A stretch of 64,000 nt of DNA, from NCBI RefSeq assembly GCF_036785885.1, contig NC_092310.1:3038001-3102000 (forward strand). Reading direction: 5' to 3'. Source of the DNA: Coffea arabica (Eukaryota > Streptophyta > Magnoliopsida > Gentianales > Rubiaceae). The translations under genes and the position numbers were made by a program. This document shows positions 11,506 through 23,050 of the stretch, piece after piece. Every line of letters begins with the position of its first letter. Position 1 is the stretch's first letter. The notes beneath the pieces were generated by a model that had not been told where the DNA came from, searched no databases, and saw only the letters and a program-made list of their open reading frames with translations.

Positions 11506-11506
11506 G

Positions 11507-12179
11507 ACCACCGAGCGTGAAGACCCTATTTCGAAAAAAAAAAAAGAGAAAAGTGAGTCAAAGAAGCAGAACGCAATATCGAAACATAGCTGTCGAACAG
11601 CAAAACAAAGAAAACAGAGCTGGGTTCTGCACATCAAAGCATCCAAAGACCGGAGCTGGCCACCATTTATCCTATTTTGTGCTGCCCAAACGCCGGACGG
11701 CAGAAATAGGAGGAGCGGCGCCACCATCTCTGTTGTTCTGCTCCGCCGGAAGCCACGCCTCCTTCTCTTTGTGCCTCACTGAAGCAAGCCCTCCAGATTG
11801 CAGCCGGTTTGTAGAGCTTCTTCAACCACCAGATTGCCGACCCATTTGCTCCTTTGACCACCCACTGCCGCCCCATTGCCGATCCAAAATTTGCCAGCCT
11901 TGTCGTCCCATTGCGACTCTCAAACAGCATAAAGGTAAGTCTTTTCCATTTGCAATGCCTCACTTATAGCATTTTAAGTTTAATTAATACTTGAATCCAA
12001 CGGCAAGTTCAGATTTGTTGTGAAATTTGGGTTTAAATTTGATGTGGGTTGTGCTTATTTTTGCAATTTTTGTGGTGGATTTGAGGATATACGTTACATT
12101 TTTCGAATTCTTGCAATTTTTCTGTTTCCAATTTGTTGCAGTTTATTTGCAGTTTCTGCAATTAGTGCAGAAAAAGCAT
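11507..12179 (+). other. GC-rich UTR-like stretch with a splice-donor-like site
   Basis: After an A/G tract, 11,560-11,935 is markedly GC-rich and CCGCC-rich compared with its surroundings. It ends in CATAAAG|GTAAGT, a good splice donor, followed by T-rich intron-like sequence. It has the look of a 5' UTR plus first intron. A 173-codon frame spans it, but its composition is not protein-like and no domain is visible. Confidence 0.4.
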
Positions 12180-12372
12180 GATCCGAGCTCGGATCCGACT
12201 CTACCCAGATGGATCCGACCTTGGATCCTTTGAGGATCAAAGGCGAAATTGGGTGATACGACCTCAGATCCATAGTTGTTCACTCAGATCCGAGGGCTCG
12301 TCTGATCATCTGTTCAGACGGATCCGAACCCTGTTGGATCCGAGGGATGCCAGAAATTATCCGAGCTCGGAT
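12180..12372. repeat. GATCCGAGCTCGGATC palindrome cluster 1
   Basis: The core palindrome is at 12180-12195 and a shortened copy (ATCCGAGCTCGGAT) at 12359-12372, with several GGATCCGA half-copies between. It is preceded by GCAGTTTCTGCAATTAGTGC, a phrase that also precedes cluster 2 at 22,848, so the two clusters share ancestry. Confidence 0.85.
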
Positions 12373-12399
12373 CTGTTCGCGGACATAGCAGATCCTATG

Positions 12400-12660
12400 C
12401 TCTATTAAGAGATGCGAGGTAACTGACCCCGCATTTCATAAATGCGAGGTCTGGTTTTCTTTTTGTTTTTTTTTTGGATTTCGTTGTTCGAAAATTCGAG
12501 GAGAGTTCGCATTTAGGAAATGCGAACTCACGGAGCTCTCATTTGCTGAATGCGAAGACCCTTTGGACGGAATCCCATGCTAAAAATGCCCCATTTGTAG
12601 AATTTTGTTAAAATTCATCATAATTTTAGAAAATTCTCTTTCATCATAATTTTTTTAAAA
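12400..12660 (-). repeat. Internal copy of the right terminus of the composite insertion
   Basis: Contains ATGCGAGG/CCGCATTTCATAAATGCG palindromes, then GCGAAGACCC, CCCATTTGTAGAATTTTGTT, AAAATTCATCATAATTTTAG and AAAATTCTC. It matches the true right end at 27,905-28,010 (GCGAAGACCC ... CTTTTGTAGAATTTTTTTAA ... AATTCATCAC) in the same orientation. Together with the left end at 11,290 it could bound a separate, roughly 1.36-kb non-autonomous element. Confidence 0.6.
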
Positions 12661-13487
12661 ATGTCTATTTTTTTGTGTTGAAGAAGATAAAACAAAAAAA
12701 AAGAAAAAAGGGGCAAGTTCCATTTAAAATAGAAAATGGGTTCTAATTAAGGGAATTAAACATGAGATGCAAATGAGAAACGAATTTCTCTAGGGCAGCT
12801 ATTGGTAAATCGTACATTAGAGTTGTGTTCCTAGAGAAGATTTTAGAAAAATAAGGGCCTTGAACTAAAATGGAAAAATAAATTTTGCTAAAATTACAAT
12901 ATATGTTAGCGTGACCCAAAATTTGATGCCGAGCATTGAAGTTGTTTTGGATGCATTTCCGTTGCTTTAACAGTCTTAGCATGCCATTTAATTATTTTTT
13001 ATATACATTTAGACACTATTGTCGTACTTTAACAAGTGTATATAAATATATTTGCCCAAGTACTTATTTTTCACTAATGTAGTTATCAAAGCCATTTACA
13101 ATAATTAGTACTTTAATACGCCCTGTATAATTTGAAATGATAATAATTACAATAATTAGTACTTTAATATGTCTTGTGTAATTTAAAATGATAATAATTA
13201 ATCATCTCTGACTAGTTTAATGTACAAAATAATTCTCTAAAATGCTAAGCACATAGTAGACAAAGTCTCTAATACTCAATGTGGGGGCAAGGGTTATGTA
13301 CCAAATTTGGGTGGCAAGTGCCCACTTTTCAGTTTTTGTTTTTAAAATCTATTTCGCAGCTATTATTTTTGGTCGAAACACTATCTACATTAGACATTGT
13401 ATGTTTTACAATTGGAGTTTAGAAATTTTATTGACATTATGTAGTTTATAGATTGGAGATTCTGAATTTCATGGATATTTGGATTGT

Positions 13488-13537
13488 TTGACAGGGAGTT
13501 TTAGCCCATTTATAGGGGAGACTCTATCGAATTTTTT
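13488..13537 (+). repeat. TTGACAG hairpin motif, copy 1
   Basis: TTGACAGGGAGTTTTAGCCC, then ATTTATAGGGGAGACTCTAT and CGAATTTTTT. The outer GACAG and CT(A)TC can pair. Confidence 0.85.
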
Positions 13538-14222
13538 GTAGAGTTTTCTTTGTGAGGGCAACTGACTATTACAAATACATGTCGCAACTTCTGTTTTTTT
13601 AAATGGTTTTTTGTTGTAAATTATTTCTTCATATAGGTACATACAAGGTTGGTGACACAAGCTTGGGAGGTTTAGAGGCTGGAGTTGGTACCTCTAAGAT
13701 CCTGACCACAGAAGTTGGCTAGATTCGAATTTGATACAAGTCATTCGGTAATATATTTTATATTACAACTTTTGAATTTTTGACGTCGAATTAAAATAGT
13801 ATGTTTTGTTAAACTTCTGGATGTAGAAGAGGGCGTTAGAACACGTTAACGGATTTATTTTAAGTCGAATCGATGGATTTAAAGTTAAATCTAATCTTGT
13901 AGTCTGTATTTACAATATATGCATGTCGAGGTTAGGGAAATAACAGATAATGCTGTCAAGTGGCCTTTGGATATAGCCAAAAAAATCTTATTGTGTTGTT
14001 GATGAAAATAGCATACGTATATGAACATAGATCTTGTATAGCTATATGGATGTGGAGCCCAAAAATTGATTAAATATTCTTCCAAATCGCATGTCAATCA
14101 ACTCTCTTTTGCAATTCGTAGGCGGCTCATAGTTGTTAGGGTTCTAATTATAGGGGACATATATATTATACAGTGTGGTGTTGATCGATTACAACTTAAT
14201 ATAGACCATGTTTGTATCATTG

Positions 14223-14272
14223 GTACAGTGAGTTTTAGCCTACTTATAGGGGAGACCTTGTCAATTTTTTTT
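14223..14272 (+). repeat. TTGACAG hairpin motif, copy 2
   Basis: GTACAGTGAGTTTTAGCC, then TACTTATAGGGGAGACCTTG and TCAATTTTTT. A second-half-only copy (GTAGGGGAGACTTTGCCGAC) follows at about 14311-14340. Confidence 0.75.
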
Positions 14273-14734
14273 CAATATCTTTGTCAGTTTTTGAATATTT
14301 ATAGCAATTTCTGTAGGGGAGACTTTGCCGACATTTTTAAAAATTTTTTGTAATCCTCGTTAACTAACTATTAGTAATTGGGATGCAAATAACTTATATG
14401 AAATGGTTTGCATATTGAGCAATTGTTGCTTCATATAGGTGCATACAAGGTTGGTGACACAAGCTTAGGAGGCGTAGAGACCTGGGTTGGGAAGTCCGTC
14501 GTCCAAACCACAGAAGTCCATCTTTCGAATTCGATACAAGCCATTTGGTATTAATTTTTAATTTACAACTACATATTATGGACGTCGAAACAATGAAATA
14601 GTATAGTTTGTTAAAGCTCTTCCTAACCACGAAGGCGTTAATGAAATTAAATGGATTTATTTGAAGACGAATTGATGGACTAAAAATACTTTAATACGTC
14701 TTGTGCAATTTGAAATGACAGTAATTTGGATTGT

Positions 14735-14784
14735 TTGACAGGGAGTTTTAGCCCATTTATAGGGGAGACTATGTCGAAATTTTT
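14735..14784 (+). repeat. TTGACAG hairpin motif, copy 3
   Basis: TTGACAGGGAGTTTTAGCCC, then AGGGGAGACTATGTCGAAAT. It belongs to the ~95-bp block shared with copy 1. Confidence 0.85.
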
Positions 14785-15311
14785 GTAGATCTTTCTTTGT
14801 GAGGGCAACTGACTATTAGGTAATTTATTTTATATTACAACTACCATTTCTTTGTGAGGGCTACATTCGGATTTGATACAAGCCATTAGGTAATTTATTT
14901 TATATTACAACTATTGGATCTTTGCCGTCAAATTGAAATAGTATAGTTTGTTAAATTTTGTTTCAGTAGAAAAGGGCGTTAGAATATGAAATACGGATTT
15001 ATTTTAAGGCGAATTGATGGATTTAAAGTCAATGACCAACCTTGTAGTATTTTTTGTAATTGGCAAAATCTATAATGCTAAAAAAATGGCAAAATCTGCT
15101 ACAGGGAAAAACATTAATTTTCTAAGGTTCATTGCTAGAATATCACATCATTGTGAATGTGGATCTTGTTATGCGGTGTGAATGTGGAGCCCAAATATAT
15201 ATAACTTCCCGTACTTTTCTTATACTTGTACTTTGAAAATTATAGGGTCTCTTGACAATATGTAGTGTGACAAATGTCATTACAACTTCATATAAACCCT
15301 GTTTGGATTGG

Positions 15312-15396
15312 TTGACAGGGAGTTTTAGTCTATTTTGTGGATTGGTTGGCAGGGAGTTTTAGTCTATTTTTTGGGGAGACTCTGTCCAAATTTTTT
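15312..15396 (+). repeat. TTGACAG hairpin motif, copy 4 with a half copy in front
   Basis: A first-half-only copy at 15312-15336 (TTGACAGGGAGTTTTAGTCT) is followed by a full copy at 15346-15396 (TTGGCAGGGAGTTTTAGTCT ... GGGGAGACTCTGTCCAAATT). A further half copy, TTGGGAGTTTTAGG, starts at 15407. Confidence 0.85.
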
Positions 15397-15609
15397 AAAA
15401 ATTTCGTTGGGAGTTTTAGGCTATTCCTATCATTATTTATAGCATATTTCATACCTGTTTTTAATTTTTTTTCATAAGCATCTGGATCGAAATTAGTCTA
15501 TTTAATAGTTCCAATTTCGACATAGAGTCCACCCTCTTGAAATTTGTTTGGACCCTTGAACCACTAATTCTAATTTATTGTCCCCAAAATAGGGATTCAT
15601 TTCACAAAC

Positions 15610-18439
15610 ATGTCTGTAGAAAGATCTCTGCGGGTAAACCTATAATGGGGAGGAGAAATACATTACAAGGGTGACTTTGTTTGTTATTTGTCCCGTACTT
15701 TCAACCGGACATTTACTTTGAGACATAGAATTGGATACGGGGAGTTGGTTGACAGAATTTACCACTATATTGGGGTCGATAAAGGGATGTTCAAGCTGAA
15801 ATTGTTTCTTCGTCAACCGTTGGAGAGTTCCAAATATACTGTTTCCGCAGTGGTGGATGATGAAACTCTAAATGTAATGTATGATCTTTGGATCGAAAGA
15901 GTTTCATACATGGCGGAGATTTATATCGAGAAGGAAGAAATCGTCCAAATGCCTGTAGTTAATAGCGTATTCACTGGACCAATAGGTAATGTTGGTCCAA
16001 TGATGTCGCTTGTACATGAATTCATGGATCCAACAAAGTTTAACTTCGGTTCTAGTTCAATCGTTCCAGAGATTTCATCGGCATCTCACTATATGCATGA
16101 TGATCGATCTATGAATTCATTAGAACCAATGCTCACATCAAGGTCCATGGGTGCCCAGGAATATTTTCATGGCCTAGATTCGATTCCAAGTTTTGGAGAT
16201 CCAGGGCCATCATGCCATATTTCTCCACATGGGATCGAGTCTAACCCTGGTCAAGGTTGTCGCAGTGCAGCTGAAGATGATGTATATGCTAGTGGGCATG
16301 ATAGGCTCCTTGCCTCTGAAGAAGATGATCCGGAAGAAGATGACCCGAAAGTTGATGCGGAAGAGGTTGAAGAGTCGAAGTCGCAAGATGTGTCTGGTAG
16401 TGACTCGGATGATGAGCATGAAGGTGGGAGTTTAAGAGTAAACCTCGATACCCAACGACCCTTTGTTGGATATCGGGTTGCCAACACAGAATGCAGAGAT
16501 ATCAGACGCAATAGCACAGCTGGCAGCTCTGCATATGTTCCAAGAAGAATGTCATTTTTCTCCGATCTTGGGAGCATAGATGATGATGATATAGAAGAGG
16601 AGGATGGATTGGAGCGTATTGTCGCATTCATTGAGGAGAATAATAATATACGTCTCCATATGAGATTTGAGAGTAAGCAACAGCTCAGCCGGGCAGTTAG
16701 GATGTGGTCCATCAATCACAATAGGGAGTTCAGAGTTATTGAGAGTAAGAGTAACACGTGGTTTGCTAAATGCAAATCATCAATTGAAAGAACTCCTTCC
16801 ACTTTAACCGCGCCATCGTATCCACCATGCGACTGGTGTGTTAGAGCCGTAAAGAAAAAGACTCATGGAATGTGGCAAATTACAAAATGGGTCAATGACC
16901 ATAACTGCTTGGGCGACATGATTAGAAATAACAATACAAGCCTGACGGCTTCCGTTATTTCAAGGCACATACTTCATAGCATTGAAGATGATCCTGGATT
17001 AAAGGTCAAGAACATACTAAGTTTCGTTAAAGAAAACTTGAAGGTTGATGTGTCTTACAAAAAAGCCTGGTATGCCAGACGTAAAACAATTGAACTTGTG
17101 TTTGGATCTTGGGAGGTGAATTTTACCGAACTACCACAGTATCTCGATGCCCTGGTGCAATCCAATTCAGGCACCGTGGTGGAGTGATCATATCATTCGG
17201 ATAGTTCGGATCGAGTTAAGACTTTTAAGTATGTATTCTGGACATTTGGACCGGCTATTGAAGCATTCCACATGTGCAGGCCGATTATATGCGTTGATGG
17301 CACTCATTTGCGTGGCGAATATAAGGGCAAACTCCTTGTTGCAGTCACTCAAGATGCGAACAACAAGATTCTGCCAATTGTTTATGCCATAGTGGATGAG
17401 AAAACGATTTCCAATTGGTCGTGGTTCATGGAACAATTAAGATATAATGTGGCACTTAATCGACATCCTATCTGTGTCATTTCCGATCGCCACAATGGTA
17501 TCATCTATACCATGACACACTTTGACTATTAGGAGGAACCTTTGGCCTACCATAGATTTTGCCTGCAACATGTTAGGAGCAATTTGATGACACTTCAAAG
17601 GTTTACACCTTAAAAAGTTGTGTTGGGTAATGGGAAGGGCAAGACAATTACGCAAGTGGCGGATGTTCAGAAGAGAACTACGAAGCATGTTTCCAGATGC
17701 TTGGAATTATTTGTCTGCCATTAGTCCAGAAAAGTGGTGCCTAACACACGACGATGGCCGTCATTGGGGTATTCTAACTACCAACATATCCCAAAACTAT
17801 AATAATGTCTTGCGCTGGGCACGCCATTTGCCAATTCGTGCATGCATTGATATGACATTTCATCGGACAGTTGCGTTATTTAAGACGAGAAGGGAAGATG
17901 CTTCACATTGTCACAATCCTTTTCCCCCAAAGATATGGCGGCGTTTTAAGAATGCTGAGTTGAAGGCAGGTGCCCACAGAGTCATTGAGTTCGATGGCCC
18001 ATCGGGCGTATACAAGGTTATTACAGGCCGGCGTGTCGACGGTAAAAAAGGCAATACGCAAACCATCAGATTTTTTGATAAGACATGCTCTTGTGGAAAG
18101 TGGCAGAATTACAGGTTTCCTTGTTCACATGCTTTGGCGGTGTGCAGGAATAGAGGTGACAATCTGGAATTGCTTGTGGATCAGCAGTTTACAAAAACAA
18201 GGTGGGCCGTGCAGTATTCAGGGAAGTTTAATCCACTGCTGCATCAAGATACTTAGCTCCATCTTGGGTGGGAACTGCAGGCAAACAGAAGCAAATTTGT
18301 TGCACATCGGGCAGGGCGGGTTTGAGCTAGCAGAATTCTGAATGAGATGGATGAAAGGGATCCAGACAAACCAAGAAGATGTCGAAATTGTCATCAAATG
18401 GATCACAATAGGAGAAATTATCCGAATTATAGGTCTTGA
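15610..18439 (+). pseudogene. MuDR/MULE transposase, decayed
   Basis: From ATG 15610 the frame encodes a PB1-like N-terminus (NRTFTLRHRIGYGELVDRIY), an acidic low-complexity stretch (about 16,305-16,420), the MuDR DNA-binding domain (about 16,600-16,910; LHMRFESKQQLSRAV), the MULE transposase domain (about 17,270-17,590; ICVDGTHLRGEYKG with the first catalytic Asp, and VISDRHNGI with the second), a SWIM zinc finger (CSCGKWQNYRFPCSHA, about 18,084-18,135) and a degenerate zinc knuckle (CRNCHQMDHNRRNYP, where the last Cys is Tyr). Lesions: TAA 15643, TGA 17185, TAG 17530, a frameshift near 17,590, TAG 18254 and TGA 18323. The stops at 17185, 17530 and 18254 sit where the family has Trp, and the one at 18323 where it has Arg. 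Such proteins cut and paste MULE DNA in the nucleus; this copy cannot be active. Confidence 0.9.
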
Positions 18440-18771
18440 TTTGATCAAGTTCCTAGAAATTGGAAACTCATGTCAGTGCACTCGAGTTTGGGCGTAGGGT
18501 TCATTCTAGTTCATTTGTGTTTGATTCATGATTTATTTTAAACAATTACATTAGTGACTTTCATTGTTCATTTGTCAAATGCATGTTTCGCTCTTGACTA
18601 TGATAAGTATTGAATTAACCAGTTTAAACGTGCAGCCCAACAGTTTTATTCATTTATCGCTAAATCTCCTATCCATTGATTTGTTGACATATCTGTTAAA
18701 AGAATGCTCGGATGACGTGTTATATGTGTTAATGCTCTTGCATATACAGGATATGGTATTTTGATGTTTGA

Positions 18772-18822
18772 TTGACAGGGAGTTATGGCCGCTTTATAAG
18801 GGAGACTCTGCCAAATTTTTTT
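18772..18822 (+). repeat. TTGACAG hairpin motif, copy 5
   Basis: TTGACAGGGAGTTATGGCCG, then ATAAGGGAGACTCTGCCAAA. The outer TTG and CAA extend the potential stem. Confidence 0.8.
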
Positions 18823-18906
18823 TAAAACTTTTAAAATATAACTACAAATAGATTGCTGCAGTATATGAATACATAGAGGGATAACAAATGTTTCTCAAAA
18901 AAAAAA

Positions 18907-18960
18907 ATTGATAGGCATGGAGTTTTAGTCGATTTATAAGGGATATATGGTCAAAATTTT
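18907..18960 (+). repeat. TTGACAG hairpin motif, copy 6 (degenerate)
   Basis: ATTGATAGGCATGGAGTTTT, then AGTCGATTTATAAGGGATAT and GGTCAAAATTTT. The right arm of the stem is weak. Confidence 0.6.
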
Positions 18961-19073
18961 CTCAAAAAAAAGTCTTGAGTGCGATTTATAGGTCAAAATT
19001 CTATACATAAACTTTTGGATTTTACTTATGCATAACTATTGTATTTAATCGATGCAGATATTTGCTTGGGATT

Positions 19074-21680
19074 ATGGCCGACACTCCTATCCCTGCAAGC
19101 TTACATCCAGGACCATATGTGCACGACATTATATCGGCGGAAACTGTACACCGGGCACATTCCATTTTTCATGGACATATTGAGGGCAATCAGTTAGATG
19201 TCAGACGGTGTGATAGAGGATTTTGGGAGTATACGCCTATTCCTAATCGGATTTGTCGTTATATTGCCTTGATTGGATTTGAAGGGGTGCTTGATAGTGG
19301 ATATCAGATGGTTGATCATTCTTTGATCACAAGTTTAGTGGAGAGATGGCGGCCCGAGACGCATACATTCCATTTACCGGTTAGAGAGGCTACCGTGACA
19401 TTACAGGATATAGAGGTGTTGTGGGGGTTGCAAATCGATGGTCCACCGGTTATAGGGATAGACACATACCGCAGCATTCAGGAGTGGGGAGCCATTTGTG
19501 AGGAGTTCATTGGATTTTCTCCTGCAGTTGGATACTTTGATGGACAGAGGCTAAAATTGAGATGTTTAGCAAGAGGCTTGGATACAGAGTTGCCACCCGA
19601 TGCTTCAGATGTCAAATGTAGGCAGCGTGTGCGCATCTACCTCTTACTGATATTAGGTGGACATTTATGGTCCGATGAGTCCGGCAACAAAGTTCCTTTG
19701 ATGTATCTTCCATTACTGCGGGACTTGAAAACTGTTGCGCAATATAGTTGGGGTAGTGCATGTTTGGCGACTCTCTATCGGTCACTTTGTGATGCCACGA
19801 ATCCTGCCAAATCGGCTATTACTGGTCCATTAGTTTTGCCACAGGTATATTGCACCCAATAATGATATGTCTTCGATTTTTTACATATTATCATTTTGTA
19901 ATTTTAACATTGATTCTAATTTTCCAACAGCTCTGGATTTGGGAACATATACCAACCATGCGTCCGGACCGAATCGTGTTGTTGGGGCATTACCCTGATC
20001 CATATGGAGGTAGGTGCGCGTTTCACCCTTATTTCGGTTGTTTAATGACATTTGTTAACGAAACAACTTTAATTTGTTCTAAACATGTTCCTACTTTATT
20101 AAATATAGGTGGAATAATGACTTGGACGTACACAGAGTTGTTAGGCATGTTGTGCCCGCATTCCGAGATCAGTTGACAGGCCTGCGTCCTGAAGAGGTAT
20201 TGTACATATGTCCGGACAATAGAAATATTTGAAAATCATGCCAGTAGTCTTGTCATAATATTTCTTGTCAACTGAAAGCATAAGTTTGCCAGATTGCACT
20301 TTGTAAATGGAAGTTGAGTTTGTTGGCAGGAAGTTAACCGAGAGTGGATATAGGGGAGATTCTGTCGAAATTTTTTTAGTAATTAAAAATTTTTTTAATT
20401 GACCGGAGACTAGCACTTTTTTCATAAAATTGTCCAATTTGAATATTGGGAAGTTGTATTATTTTTTAATAGAAAAAATGAACCCACTTTGATTTTATAT
20501 TATTTTCAGTTCATATGGCAGCCATGTTCGGAGGACGTTCTCGCTTCTCTTCCTGCGTATTGTACTGCAGGTCGGGACATTTGAAGATCCGTAACGTATC
20601 TTATTTGTTGGGATGTAATTGAGCCGCACCTCCCTCATCGGATTATGTGGCAGTTTGGGTTTCATCAGTCCCTGCCTGATATGAGGTTGACAGATAATCA
20701 GGCAGCTCTACATACTCTAGATCGTCGTGGTAGGATGAATCAAGACTGGAGCACCACGCATAGACAATATATTGATATTTGAACTGATCGACGTGTGCAT
20801 GTACAAGATGGCACTGTAATTGAAGATACTACATATCCATCAGATGAGTATGTTCAGTGGTATCGGGAGCGGACGGTGGTTTATATTTCAAATCCGAGTC
20901 GATTTTCCACTTTCCCAGAGGGCTTTTAGGGTGATAGCGCTAGGGCACAATATCTTGTAAGTTTATTTCCAATCCACTTTTAATAATTACTTTGAGTTTG
21001 CTCACTTTTTAAACTATTTTTTACCACAATATCTCCTTCTTATTCTATATTTGTTTCTCCAGAGCGATGCCATGTCTCACATGTATTTCATGGCACAGGA
21101 CTCTCTTGCAGTTAGTGACGAACAACACAGCAGATATTTTCAAGAGTTGAGGGACTTTGCATCCACATCTTTGCATCATGTAGGAGAGTCACGCCGACTT
21201 GCATTTCGCCCTCCACACGTACCACAGGAGATCCTATTATATGCTGATCCATGTCGTGTTCAGCGAGCTCCTAGAAATACCCATGGAAGTCAGCATGACG
21301 GTGGATGACGTCGTAGACTCCGATCACCAGAACCCGCCATACAAACTGGATTCCATAGAGGTTCGATGGCTACTGAAGACCAAGTTGGCACATCTATTTT
21401 TGTCACACCTCAAACCGAAGTCATGCATGAGAGAGGTGTATCGATTGGGCATTCTAGGTCCCCTGTGACTTTTTCAGAGTTTACGACCGATAGGGACTCA
21501 CATCGGCTTACTTATGAGCAATGTGAAGGAGGTGAAGGCACAAGCACTCAAATTCAAGATGCTACACTGTTGACACATATTACTCAAGTCCATACAGTAG
21601 TGCCAAACCAACCACGTCGAAGTCAAAGAATACCCAAACCAACAACATGTGATAATCATGAAAAACTTGGGCAGCATTGA
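19074..21680 (+). pseudogene. Plant mobile domain (PMD) gene, five exons, decayed
   Basis: The start is ATG 19074 (MADTPIPASLHPGPYVHD). Exons joined by consensus splice sites: 19074-19844, 19931-20013, 20109-20196, 20510-20956, 21063-21680. Exons 1-4 encode the plant mobile domain (PF10536), with signature segments RICRYIALIGFEGVL, HLPVREATVTLQDIEVLWGL and LWIWEHIPTMRPDR. The C-terminal exon is low complexity. Exon 4 has three in-frame stops (at DI*RSV, IDI*TDRR and PEGF*GDSA), each compatible with a lost Trp. Exon 5 has TGA at 21306, compatible with lost CGA. PMDs occur both in plant transposons and in host silencing proteins such as MAIN and MAIL1. Placement 635 bp downstream of a MULE transposase in the same direction suggests it was a passenger gene of that MULE (inference). 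Intron 3 carries a copy of the hairpin motif. Confidence 0.85.
20323..20378 (+). repeat. TTGACAG hairpin motif, copy 7 (inside PMD intron 3)
   Basis: TTGGCAGGAAGTTAACCGAG, then ATATAGGGGAGATTCTGTCG. The changed bases in the left arm (GGCAG) still pair with CTGTC through a G-T wobble. Confidence 0.8.
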
Positions 21681-22328
21681 TGGCACGCTACTTATATCGT
21701 TATTGTATAAATAACCTAACTTATGGATTGCATACTTTTTTTGTGTCGAAATTGTATATATTCTAAAATTTCACGAATATGAGTGGAACAATGCCATCAC
21801 GCGTATCTTATTTCTCACTTTATATGAGTACTCTTTTAAACAAAACCAAAAAAAACGGCTACATATGTAAACCAAAAAAGGTAAACTATACTAACATCTC
21901 CTCTAGTTCATACACGGTAAGTTAGTTACATGTCGGAACTTCTCGGTAAAAAAATTAAACATACTATTTATAATATATTTATCAATTGTTATTTTTACCT
22001 TTTGTTATTCATAGTTTCCCCATTAAATATAGGGAACAAACTTTAATATTCTCATATGGGCAAGTTAAAAATAAGATTCCAATTTTGTTCATGAAAATTA
22101 AGCCCTAACTTATTAACAATTTAATTTTATTTTATATTGACCTTGAAAATAAAGAAGCAAGATGTGTAGTTATTTCCTTAGTATAGTTGTATTATAATAA
22201 AATTATTGGTTCACCACATGGTAGATTGGCTCGGAAATTTCGACCCATGGGGAGAAAATCGCTCCCTAATGTTCTAAAATGATTCAATTTTTTTGAGTCG
22301 AGCCAACGACTATAAACGAAACTGCTTG
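21681..22328. other. Non-coding, no gene seen
   Basis: AT-rich. Towards its right end (about 22,290) the phrase GAGCCAACGACTATAA matches the sequence that precedes the GGGAGG hairpin in the Athila-like element at 62.8 kb. The Athila-like fragment therefore begins no later than about 22,260. Confidence 0.5.
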
Positions 22329-22344
22329 TTGGGAGGTAACCCAG
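22329..22344 (+). repeat. GGGAGG..CCC hairpin of Athila-like elements
   Basis: TTGGGAGGTAACCCAG; the GGG and CCC arms pair. It is the diverged third copy of the 18-nt element found exactly at 38795-38812 and 62772-62789. Confidence 0.75.
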
Positions 22345-22872
22345 TAATAATATTATAGTTGTGTTTTATGTGTTTCTTACATTTTGGTGTGATTTAATTG
22401 ACTAATTAGATATATTTCACTTGTTTACAGGCGGTACCGGAGTTTCATCATTATTTTGGTGATACAATTGAGGAACAAGTGTAAAAAGGGAGGTTTTCTT
22501 ACCAAATTGTGCTTTAAGTGTTTAGAATTCCCGAGCATACATACAATGTTGCATTTTCAGTATATTCAAGTGAGTTTTGGTGATAACATGTTTATACATG
22601 CTCATGGACTCATTTGATGTGCATGTAATGCCCAAAAGTTCCATTTTTATGTAAAAATGCAAAAATGATCAAAGAACCTCACCCCTCGATTTGCAATGTA
22701 GATGTGTTTGATGTGTTTTAAGAGATTGGATATTGTACTTTTGGTATATTACATGTGCGTGGGACGTTAGAATTGATAAAACGTTTTTCCAACGCGTGTT
22801 TTGGAATTGGCCGGAAAAAGGGAGAAAAAGATTGAAAAATTGCAGTTTCTGCAATTAGTGCAGAGAAATACA

Positions 22873-23050
22873 GATCCGAGCTCGGATCATAAGTGCCCAA
22901 ACGGATCCGACCGCAGATCCATTGATCCGAGCTCGGATCCAAAAAATTTCATATATATCCGAGGGCTCGTCTGTGCTTCTGGCGGTGCGGATCCGAACCA
23001 TGTCGGATATGAGGGCTTTCAGTAACGAACCGAGCTCGGATCGGTTCGCG
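22873..23050. repeat. GATCCGAGCTCGGATC palindrome cluster 2
   Basis: Perfect 16-bp cores lie at 22873-22888 and 22924-22939. A variant (AACCGAGCTCGGATCGGTT) lies around 23028-23046, with half-copies between them. Directly downstream begins a CCCTAACCCTCTC-rich UTR-like stretch. Confidence 0.9.

Larger units (their letters stand above)
12661..15609 (+). other. Non-coding upstream region of the transposase, with duplicated blocks
   Basis: No credible gene. It contains diverged direct repeats. One ~95-bp block recurs at 13479-13571 and 14726-14820 (hairpin motif plus TTTCTTTGTGAGGGCAACTG). A second ~240-bp block recurs at about 13633-13870, 14432-14670 and, shortened, 14862-15030 (CTTCATATAGGT...GGTTGGTGACACAAGCTT, GTTTGTTAAA, GGGCGTTA). 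The blocks look like repeated copies of one upstream module. Confidence 0.6.
18440..19073 (+). other. Spacer between transposase and PMD pseudogenes
   Basis: T-rich non-coding sequence with two copies of the hairpin motif. It ends in a splice-acceptor-like GATGCAG at 19056, so a 5' UTR intron for the downstream gene is plausible. Confidence 0.5.

Noticed and set aside
11448..11969. 173-codon plus-strand frame as a gene
   Set aside because: Starts inside the palindrome array, runs over an A-tract and a GC-rich UTR-like stretch, and shows no domain. Better read as a leader region.
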